The translations under genes were made by a program, and so were the position numbers. 5,567 nucleotides of DNA from Thermoplasmata archaeon (GTDB lineage: Archaea; Thermoplasmatota; Thermoplasmata; SG8-5; JAGLSY01). Shown one piece after another: positions 1 to 5,567 of the stretch (position 1 is its first letter; each line of letters begins with the position of its first letter). Location: positions 1-5,567 of the forward strand of contig JAGLSY010000033.1 of NCBI GenBank assembly GCA_023135545.1, given 5' to 3'. The notes beneath the pieces are model-generated. The model was not told the DNA's origin. It did no database searches and saw nothing but the letters and a program-made list of their open reading frames with translations.

Positions 1-1868
1 CCGCCCAGCTCCTTGTTCTTCTCGACGAGATATGTCTCGAAACCCTGCTCGGCCAGCTCCAGAGCGGCCGTCATTCCGGCGACACCGCCGCCGATGACCA
101 GGCCCTTATTGACTACATCTATGTCCTGCCTCAACAGAGGCTCGATGAATCGGGATTTGGCAACCGCCATCCTGATGAGGTCAAGTGCTTTTTCGGTGGC
201 CTTCTTGGGCTCGTGCATGTGCACCCAGCTGCATTGGTCCCGTATATTGGCCATCTCGAACAGGTGGGGGTTCAGCCCGGCCTCCCTGATTGTATTTTGG
301 AAGAGGGGCTCGTGGGTTCTGGGAGTACAGGATGCGACAATAACACGATTTAGATCGTACTCTTTGATCCTGTCCTTGATGATCTCCTGCGTATCCTGGG
401 AACATGTATACAGGTTCCATTCCGCATAGACCACGTAGGGCAGGGTACTGGAATACTCCACCGCATGAGGAACGTCCACCGATGCCGCGATATTGATGCC
501 GCACTTGCACACAAAGACGCCGATCCTCGGAGTCTCATTGGCTACATTCTTCTCCTCTGGGAATTCCTTGTCGGTGACAAGGTTGTATCTCGCAGATGAG
601 ATCAGTGCAGAGGCCTTTGCCGCGGCACCACTGGCATCCGCAACTGTCATCGGTATGTCCTTCGGTCCCGAGAAGGCCCCGCTGACGTATATGCCGGGCC
701 TGGATGTTTCCAAAGGCGTGTAATCTCCGGTCTCGCAGAATCCGTAATCGTTCAATTCTATGCCAAGCTTTTCGCTCAGTTCCTTTGCCGAACCCGGCGG
801 GTCCAATCCCAGAGACAGCACCACCAGGTCAAATCTTTCCTTTTTCAGATGTCCGTCCTCTATGTAGGACAGGATGAGGTCATTGGTATCGAAATCCTCT
901 TCCACTTTGGCTATTCTCGACCTCTTGAAGGAAACACCATGCTCGTCCCTTGCTCTGATATAGTAATCGTCAAATTCCTTGCCGAAGGCTCTGATGTCCA
1001 TGAAGAATATGGAGCTCTTCAAGCCTGGCGTGTGCTCCTGAGCGATCAGTGCCTCTTTTATGGCATACATGCAGCAGACAGAGGAGCAATACTCCTTGCC
1101 GCATTTCTCATCCCTGGAGCCAACACATTGAAGGAAGGCCACCTTCTGGGGCATCTCTCCATCTGACGGCCTGAGCACGGTGCCCAGATAAGGGCCGGTG
1201 GCACTGAGCAATCTCTCAAATTCCGTGCTGGTCATGACATTGGGGAACCTTCCATAGCCGTAAGCCGGTCTCTGGTTGGGGTCGGCGGTCTTGAAACCGG
1301 GCGAGACGATTATAGAGCCGACACTCAATTCTCTCTCGACATCTTCCTGGTCATATTCCACAGCCAATGCCTTGCAGTATCTTTCGCAGTTGCCGCAGCC
1401 AATGCACTTGTCCTTGTCAATGGTGAACACCAGCGGCACCGCTTGCGGGTACTGGACATAGATGCTTTCCCTGGCCGACAATCCTTCATTGTACTCGTCA
1501 ATGGCTTCCACAGGACATTTTTCGGCGCATACGCCGCAGCCGGTACACTTTTCAAGATCTACCCGGCGTGCGTGGTTGGTTATTATCACTTTGAAATTGC
1601 CTGGCTCGCCCGTTACTTCCTTCACCTCGCTGTAGGTGATGGTCTCGATATTGTGGTGCCTTCCTGTTGAGACCAATTTCGGGGCCATGATGCACATGGA
1701 GCAATCGTTGGTCGGGAAGGTCTTGTCCAGCTGGGCCATAGTGCCGCCGATGCTCGGGCTCTTGTCCAGCAGATAGACCTTGTAGCCGCTGTCTGCCAGG
1801 TCTAAAGATGACTGCATTCCTGAAATGCCTCCGCCGATGACGAGCACGGCGCCAACCTTGTCCGTCAT
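1..1868 (-). CDS. hdrA: Second double-length HdrA-like heterodisulfide reductase subunit A (3' partial)
   Basis: The N-terminal 622 codons of a second HdrA paralog; the frame runs without a stop to base 1. It starts MTDKVGAVLVIGGGISGM, with the FAD dinucleotide fold GGGISGM at 12-18 and acidic D35, then AQLDKTFPTNDCSMC ending at C59. The ferredoxin insert has two regular sites: C108, C111, C114, C118-Pro and C155, C158, C161, C165. The HdrA cysteine set is C248, C261, C265, C266, with an extra C256 in the loop. The FAD-contact segment YVSGAFSGPKDIP is followed at about 446-545 by the canonical HdrA N-terminal domain (CKC at 454-456, YTCSQDTQ, SCTPRTHEPLF, DQCSWVH). A second FAD fold begins near 588 (GGGVAGM 593-599) and is cut by the window. 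It therefore shares the two-module plan of the upstream hdrA and is probably about 1,000 residues when complete. Whether its second module keeps an insert or a C-terminal ferredoxin cannot be seen. The start ATG overlaps the mvhD stop (TGATG), which implies translational coupling. Confidence 0.95.
   Translation of the reverse strand, partial: MTDKVGAVLVIGGGISGMQSSLDLADSGYKVYLLDKSPSIGGTMAQLDKTFPTNDCSMCIMAPKLVSTGRHHNIETITYSEVKEVTGEPGNFKVIITNHARRVDLEKCTGCGVCAEKCPVEAIDEYNEGLSARESIYVQYPQAVPLVFTIDKDKCIGCGNCERYCKALAVEYDQEDVERELSVGSIIVSPGFKTADPNQRPAYGYGRFPNVMTSTEFERLLSATGPYLGTVLRPSDGEMPQKVAFLQCVGSRDEKCGKEYCSSVCCMYAIKEALIAQEHTPGLKSSIFFMDIRAFGKEFDDYYIRARDEHGVSFKRSRIAKVEEDFDTNDLILSYIEDGHLKKERFDLVVLSLGLDPPGSAKELSEKLGIELNDYGFCETGDYTPLETSRPGIYVSGAFSGPKDIPMTVADASGAAAKASALISSARYNLVTDKEFPEEKNVANETPRIGVFVCKCGINIAASVDVPHAVEYSSTLPYVVYAEWNLYTCSQDTQEIIKDRIKEYDLNRVIVASCTPRTHEPLFQNTIREAGLNPHLFEMANIRDQCSWVHMHEPKKATEKALDLIRMAVAKSRFIEPLLRQDIDVVNKGLVIGGGVAGMTAALELAEQGFETYLVEKNKELG
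208..233 (-). repeat. 26-base identical paralog block (CSWVHMHEP) in second hdrA
   Basis: This stretch is identical over 26 bases to 4010-4035 in the other hdrA. It encodes the conserved CSWVHMHEP segment of the canonical HdrA N-terminal cysteine domain. Identity drops to ordinary paralog divergence on both sides. Confidence 0.7.
1692..1738 (-). repeat. Near-identical paralog block in second hdrA (FAD module, DCSMC motif)
   Basis: This 47-base stretch matches 5521-5567 in the upstream hdrA at 45 of 47 positions. Both differences are synonymous third-position changes (Thr ACC/ACA and Ala GCC/GCA). It encodes AQLDKTFPTNDCSMC of the HdrA N-terminal flavin module. It is a direct repeat that arises from gene paralogy, not a mobile repeat. 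Confidence 0.8.
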
Positions 1869-2668
1869 CAGGCATCACCATCCTTTACCAGTGATTGGAA
1901 CTTCGGGGTCGTGCCATCCATGCTCTCGAGCGCGAGCATGTTATTGCGCATGAGCACGGAAATCTCGAAAATGACCCTCTTGGTCGGGATCCTGAGCTTG
2001 TCGGCGCATTCCTTGACGGTCTTGGGCCGTGACCTGGATAATTCGAGAATATAGCTCCTGATATATTCTGCCTCGATGTTCTTCCTTATCAACTCCTTGT
2101 ATCCAGCCAGTTCAAGTTTATCACCATATACATTTCCCTTCTCGACCAGTTCTTCTTCCTTTCCTATCAAGGTTCGCGTTGAATGGGTTTCGAAAAGGCG
2201 TTTTACTGCCCTGAGTTCCGTCATGGCATCATCGGCCCCATCAGATGAATTCATTGGGTTCGGTCCGAGTTCTTTGATGTGGTTCGTGAAATCCGTGATG
2301 ACCTCGCCGAACCTCTTGCCTTCGGACGCGCTCACCCATTCCAGATGTATCCTCTCGTTGCCTATTGAGGTGTGAGAGAGGGCTTCCATGAGTGCATCGA
2401 ACCTGCGCTGGGTGTGGTAGTTGCCGGTCTGGTAATGGCAGTCTCCGAGATGGCATCCTGTGATGATAACACCGTCAATGCCGGAGAGCAATCCCTCTAT
2501 AACGAAAACAGGGTCTATCCTGGCACTGCACATAACTCTGATTATCTTGGCATTGGGCGGGTATTGTATCCTGCTCACACCTGCCAGATCAGCTCCGGCA
2601 TAGGAACACCAATTGCAGAGAAAACCTAGTATCTTAGGCTCGAAATCTGAGGAAGCAGCTTCAGTCAT
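1868..2668 (-). CDS. mvhD: MvhD/FlpD-family [2Fe-2S] hydrogenase delta subunit with C-terminal helical extension
   Basis: A 266-residue protein that would carry electrons between an electron-donating dehydrogenase or hydrogenase and HdrA. The MvhD core covers about residues 12-135: C18-N-W-C21 followed by SYAGADLAGVSR, then VMCSARIDP (C47) and GCHLGDCHYQ (C72, C77). These are the conserved cysteines and histidines of the family, which binds one [2Fe-2S] cluster. Typical stand-alone MvhD proteins are about 140 residues long, so roughly half of this one is extra. Residues 150-210 look helical and charged. Residues 213-262 (PKTVKECADKLRIPTKRVIF, then a hydrophobic helix and a short hairpin) resemble a winged helix. 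Related extended forms are annotated as 'hydrogenase iron-sulfur subunit' in several anaerobes, as I recall. The ATG start is supported by an excellent Shine-Dalgarno site 6 bases upstream and by the ATGA overlap with the preceding hdrA stop. The TGA stop shares one base with the next ATG. Its place between two HdrA genes makes an electron link to one or both of them likely. Confidence 0.93.
   Translation of the reverse strand: MTEAASSDFEPKILGFLCNWCSYAGADLAGVSRIQYPPNAKIIRVMCSARIDPVFVIEGLLSGIDGVIITGCHLGDCHYQTGNYHTQRRFDALMEALSHTSIGNERIHLEWVSASEGKRFGEVITDFTNHIKELGPNPMNSSDGADDAMTELRAVKRLFETHSTRTLIGKEEELVEKGNVYGDKLELAGYKELIRKNIEAEYIRSYILELSRSRPKTVKECADKLRIPTKRVIFEISVLMRNNMLALESMDGTTPKFQSLVKDGDA
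1874..1884 (-). promoter_or_regulatory. Ribosome binding site for the second hdrA
   Basis: Read on the minus strand this is AGGATGGTGAT, which contains GGTGAT, complementary to the AUCACC end of 16S rRNA, 5 bases before the ATG at 1868. It sits within the mvhD coding region. It is weaker than the mvhD site but well spaced, and it supports the start chosen at the TGATG junction. Confidence 0.65.
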
Positions 2669-5567
2669 TCTACGACCTCCTTTGATAATGCTCTTATCTG
2701 AGCCAGTATCTGATCATCTGTGAAATGCTTGATGGAGATCGCACATTCCGGACAGGCCGCCACGCATGCACCGCAGCCTTTGCACAATATCTCATTGACC
2801 TTGGCCTTCAGGTCTGTGGGTTCGCTCATATCGACAATGATCGCCCCGTACGGACAGAGGGCTTCACATGTTCCGCAACCCCCGCATGCATCCTCATCGA
2901 CCACCGAGACCACGCCCCCGGCCTCCACCATCGTCTTGGACAAGATGGTGCATACCCTGGACACGGCCCCGCATGACTGAGATATAGTTTCATCAATGAA
3001 CTTGGGCCCCTGTGCCATGCCGCAGAGGAATATTCCGTCCGTGGCGAAGTCAAGCGGTCTGAGCTTCACATGTGCTTCAAAGAAGAATCCGTCCTTGCCA
3101 AGCGGCACCTTCAGCATCTTGGCCAGCTCGGAATTGGATGGGTCCGCCACGACCGCGCTGCTGAGGATCAGGTAATCGGGATTGAGAAGAAGCTCCCGGC
3201 CAAGTATGTTGTCCATGACCTTGAGCTGGATGGCATTGTCGATGATGTTGACCTCCGGTTTCAGGTCATCATCATATTGAATGAAGATCGCGCCCTTCTC
3301 ACCGGCTTCCTGATAGTATTTCTCCTTGAAACCATATGTCCTTATGTCCTTGTATAGGTTGAAGACCGACGCCTGCGGGAATCTCTTCTGGACATTCAAA
3401 GATGTCTTTATCGAGGTCGTGCAGCAGATGCGACTGCATTCTGTATTTTCCTCTGTTCTGGCACCTACACAATGGATTATGGCAACGCTCTTCGGCTGTA
3501 TCTTCCCCTCATGCATCTGAAGCTCGAACTCCATCTGGGTCATTATATTGGGGTGCTGGCCGTAAGAGTATTCGTTTGGCTTGTATTCGATACCACCTGT
3601 TGCCACGATTATCGTGCCGTGCTCTATCGAAGTGCCGTCGGTCAATGTTGATATGAAGTTGCCCAGATATCCCTCCAGGTGGCTGAGCTCGGTGTTCTTG
3701 TGGATGGTGATATTATCATCATTCTCCAGACCAGATACCAGGTCATTGAGCAGAACCTGCGGGTCATCGCCGGTTATCGTATCCTTGATGTCTTTCAAAT
3801 GACCGCCCAGTGAATCGGACCTCTCGACAAGGTCCACCTTGAAACCCTGCTTGGAAAGCTCCAGAGCAGCCGTCATGCCTGCCAGGCCGCCTCCCAGAAC
3901 AAGCGAGGATATCTTGGTCTCAACACTGGACTTGCTCAATGGTTTCAATAATGCGGATTTTGCCACTGCCATGTGTGTGAGAGACTTGGATTTCTGGGTA
4001 GCTTTTTCAGGCTCGTGCATGTGCACCCAGCTGCAATGGTCGCGAATGTTCGCCATCTCGAAAAGGTAAGGATTGAGTCCGGCCTCCCTTATCGTGTCTT
4101 GAAAGAGTGGTTCATGCGTTCTCGGAGAACATGAAGAGATGACCACTCTGTTGAGCTTGTGCTTCTTGATGAGGTCCTTGATGGTCTCCTGGGCATCTTG
4201 ACTGCATGAATATAATGAATCGGTGGCATACACAACGTTGGGCAGGGTCTTCGCATACTCCGTAACAGCCTTGACATCCACGACTCCTGCGATATTGGTT
4301 CCGCAATGGCATATTATGACACCTATCCTCGGCTCCTGGTCTGTTACATCTATCTCCTCTGGGTATACCTTTTCCTCGATCAGCGTGTTGCGGGCATCGG
4401 CAATAACGCTTCCGGCCTTTGCGGCAGCGCCGGACGCCTGCGCCACCGACTCGGGTATATCCTTGGGTGATTGGAAAACACCACTCACGAAGATGCCTGG
4501 CCTGGATGTGGACAAGGGGTCAAAGGCTGTGGTCTCGCAGAAACCGTATTCATTGGTCCTGATGCCAAGTTTTTCTGCGAAAAACTCAGCATCAGCCTGC
4601 GGCCTGAGCCCGACCGACAGTATCACCATATCGTATTCCTCAACCTTGATGTTTCCGCCGTCAATGTACTTCAGAAGGATGTTCCCTTTATCCGTTTCCT
4701 CCAATGATGGCACACGATTGTTGCGTATGACTCTGACACCGTAATCATTCTCGGCCCTGATCCTGAAATCCTCGAATCCTCTGCCAAATGTCCGGATATC
4801 CATCGCGAATATGTCTGCCTGCAGGTCTGGGGTATGCTCCCTCGCTATCATGGCTTCCTTCACGGCATAGGTGCAGCAAACACCAGAACAATACTCATTT
4901 GTCCTGTGGTCCCTGGAGCCCACACACTGTATGAAGGCTATCTTCTCGGGCGTTTTTTCATCGGATATTCTCTGGACATGGCCGCCGGTTGGCCCGGAGG
5001 CATTGAGCATCCTCTCGAATTCCAGGGATGTGATGACGTTCTTGAAGAGGGCGTATCCGTATTCCGGACTTTCATGAGGGTCAAAGGCCTTCATGCCTGT
5101 TGATACAATAATGGAGCCCACCTTCAGCTCTATGGTCTCATCTTTCTGGGTATGGTCAATGGCATCCGCAGGGCAGACATCGGAGCAGGGCGGTGAATCA
5201 CCGCACTTCCCTGTCCTCTGGAAGATGCATTTATCAGGGTCGATGGTGTACTTCAGGGGAACCGCCTGGGGAAATTGAACATATATCGCACTTCTCTTTG
5301 ACAGACCTTCGTTGTACTCGTCTATTATTCTGTCATGTAATCTGCACTTTTCCGCGCATAGGCCGCAGGCTATACATTTGTCGAAATCCACGAACCTGGC
5401 CTTCTTATTTACCTTGGCCGTGAAATTGCCTGCCTCTCCGTCAACTTCCATCAGCTCGGAATATGTAAGTAATTCGATGTTCGGATGCCTGGCCGCGTTC
5501 ACCATCTTCGGCGCCTCTATGCACATGGAGCAATCGTTTGTCGGGAAGGTCTTGTCCAGCTGTGCCA
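2665..5567 (-). CDS. hdrA: Double-length HdrA-like heterodisulfide reductase subunit A (5' partial)
   Basis: Cytoplasmic iron-sulfur flavoprotein of the HdrA family, the electron-bifurcating or electron-distributing subunit of Hdr complexes. The frame is open to the window edge, so the start is missing; alignment with the downstream paralog suggests about 43 codons are absent and a full length near 1,010 residues. Numbering from the Met at 5526: an FAD module holds DCSMC at the edge, a ferredoxin insert (C51, C54, C57, C61; C100, C108, C114, C118) and the cysteine set C201, C213, C217, C218. At about 399-500 comes the HdrA N-terminal-type cysteine domain (C406, C408, C441, C466, C498; SPRTHEPLF). 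A second FAD domain starts at 541 (GGGLAGM 545-551, E568, ATGG 642-645) with C686, C697, C701, C702. The C-terminal 2x[4Fe-4S] domain has C881, C884, C887, C891 and C915, C918, C921, C925, followed by the typical HdrA ending FTDDQILAQI. The second FAD domain lacks both the DCSxC motif and the ferredoxin insert. The TGA stop overlaps the mvhD start by 4 bases. Family assignment is firm; the substrate is not known. Confidence 0.95.
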   Translation of the reverse strand, partial: AQLDKTFPTNDCSMCIEAPKMVNAARHPNIELLTYSELMEVDGEAGNFTAKVNKKARFVDFDKCIACGLCAEKCRLHDRIIDEYNEGLSKRSAIYVQFPQAVPLKYTIDPDKCIFQRTGKCGDSPPCSDVCPADAIDHTQKDETIELKVGSIIVSTGMKAFDPHESPEYGYALFKNVITSLEFERMLNASGPTGGHVQRISDEKTPEKIAFIQCVGSRDHRTNEYCSGVCCTYAVKEAMIAREHTPDLQADIFAMDIRTFGRGFEDFRIRAENDYGVRVIRNNRVPSLEETDKGNILLKYIDGGNIKVEEYDMVILSVGLRPQADAEFFAEKLGIRTNEYGFCETTAFDPLSTSRPGIFVSGVFQSPKDIPESVAQASGAAAKAGSVIADARNTLIEEKVYPEEIDVTDQEPRIGVIICHCGTNIAGVVDVKAVTEYAKTLPNVVYATDSLYSCSQDAQETIKDLIKKHKLNRVVISSCSPRTHEPLFQDTIREAGLNPYLFEMANIRDHCSWVHMHEPEKATQKSKSLTHMAVAKSALLKPLSKSSVETKISSLVLGGGLAGMTAALELSKQGFKVDLVERSDSLGGHLKDIKDTITGDDPQVLLNDLVSGLENDDNITIHKNTELSHLEGYLGNFISTLTDGTSIEHGTIIVATGGIEYKPNEYSYGQHPNIMTQMEFELQMHEGKIQPKSVAIIHCVGARTEENTECSRICCTTSIKTSLNVQKRFPQASVFNLYKDIRTYGFKEKYYQEAGEKGAIFIQYDDDLKPEVNIIDNAIQLKVMDNILGRELLLNPDYLILSSAVVADPSNSELAKMLKVPLGKDGFFFEAHVKLRPLDFATDGIFLCGMAQGPKFIDETISQSCGAVSRVCTILSKTMVEAGGVVSVVDEDACGGCGTCEALCPYGAIIVDMSEPTDLKAKVNEILCKGCGACVAACPECAISIKHFTDDQILAQIRALSKEVVE
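2675..2683 (-). promoter_or_regulatory. Ribosome binding site for mvhD
   Basis: Read on the minus strand this is AAAGGAGGT, a near-perfect match to the anti-Shine-Dalgarno end of 16S rRNA, 6 bases before the mvhD ATG. It lies inside the last codons of the upstream hdrA. It fixes the mvhD start and suggests independent initiation as well as coupling through the ATGA overlap. Confidence 0.85.
4010..4035 (-). repeat. 26-base identical paralog block (CSWVHMHEP) in first hdrA
   Basis: Counterpart of 208-233, with all 26 bases the same including third codon positions. The segment holds C498 (counting from the Met at 5526), one of the cysteines of the HdrA N-terminal cluster domain. Confidence 0.7.
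5521..5567 (-). repeat. Near-identical paralog block in first hdrA (FAD module, DCSMC motif)
   Basis: Counterpart of the block at 1692-1738 (45 of 47 bases identical). It reaches the window edge, so the conserved tract may extend further upstream. It shows that the gene remains open beyond the Met at 5526 and is truncated only by the window. Confidence 0.8.

Noticed and set aside
13..429. Plus-strand open frame of 138 codons near the left edge
   Set aside because: It is opposite the second hdrA, where the minus-strand frame encodes conserved HdrA segments throughout. It has no recognisable protein features.
1..1868. Second hdrA as a pseudogene or truncated gene
   Set aside because: The frame is uninterrupted for 622 codons with all expected motifs and simply runs off the window edge, so it is partial by windowing, not broken.
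1552..1881. Minus-strand open frame that overlaps the mvhD/hdrA junction
   Set aside because: It is out of frame with both real genes, and its arginine-rich, low-complexity product matches nothing. The true hdrA frame from 1868 carries the FAD and Fe-S motifs.
4223..4744. Long plus-strand open frame of 173 codons
   Set aside because: It lies fully opposite the HdrA frame, which has continuous family motifs. The translated product shows no recognisable domain and no plausible ribosome binding site, so it is an antisense shadow.
5524..5526. Met at 5526 as the real start of the first HdrA
   Set aside because: Codons further upstream encode AQLDKTFPTNDCS in the same frame and match residues 45-57 of the paralog, so this Met is internal (it corresponds to residue 58).
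1..5567. Selenocysteine at in-frame TGA codons, as in some methanogen Hdr and hydrogenase proteins
   Set aside because: No in-frame TGA interrupts any conserved cysteine motif. The two TGA codons seen at gene ends fall exactly at overlapping junctions and act as stops.

Overview
The window is entirely protein-coding on the minus strand. It holds three genes read right to left with overlapping ends: a double-length HdrA-like iron-sulfur flavoprotein (5567 to 2665, 5' end outside the window), an MvhD-type [2Fe-2S] electron-transfer protein with a C-terminal extension (2668 to 1868), and a second, paralogous double-length HdrA (1868 to 1, 3' end outside the window). The junctions overlap by 4 bases (ATGA) and 1 base (TGATG). 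There is no intergenic DNA, no RNA gene and no mobile element, and no promoter or terminator can be placed. The plus-strand open frames all lie opposite these genes.

The organism is probably an anaerobic archaeon, for example a methanogen-related or Thermoplasmata-like euryarchaeote. The evidence is the HdrA/MvhD gene content, arginine codons dominated by AGA and AGG in the stretches I decoded, and strong Shine-Dalgarno sites. An anaerobic bacterium (a sulfate reducer, syntroph or Dehalococcoidia-like lineage) that carries the same families cannot be excluded from sequence reading alone.

How the genes would work together: in the known MvhADG-HdrABC complex of methanogens, MvhD passes electrons from a hydrogenase or formate dehydrogenase to HdrA. 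The HdrA flavin then bifurcates them to ferredoxin and to HdrBC. Here one MvhD sits between two different HdrA paralogs. Each HdrA has an extra flavin module at its N terminus, which carries the ferredoxin insert. That module is fused to a canonical-type HdrA N-terminal cysteine domain and a second flavin domain. In the paralog whose C terminus is visible, the second flavin domain has lost the insert but keeps the C-terminal 2x[4Fe-4S] domain. HdrB, HdrC and hydrogenase or dehydrogenase subunits are not in the window, so the donor and acceptor of the complex are unknown.

The main points of interest are the HdrA-MvhD-HdrA layout, the redistribution of cofactor sites between the two fused modules, a rebuilt Fe-S binding loop found in only one paralog, a winged-helix-like tail on MvhD, and short stretches of near-identical DNA shared by the two hdrA genes.
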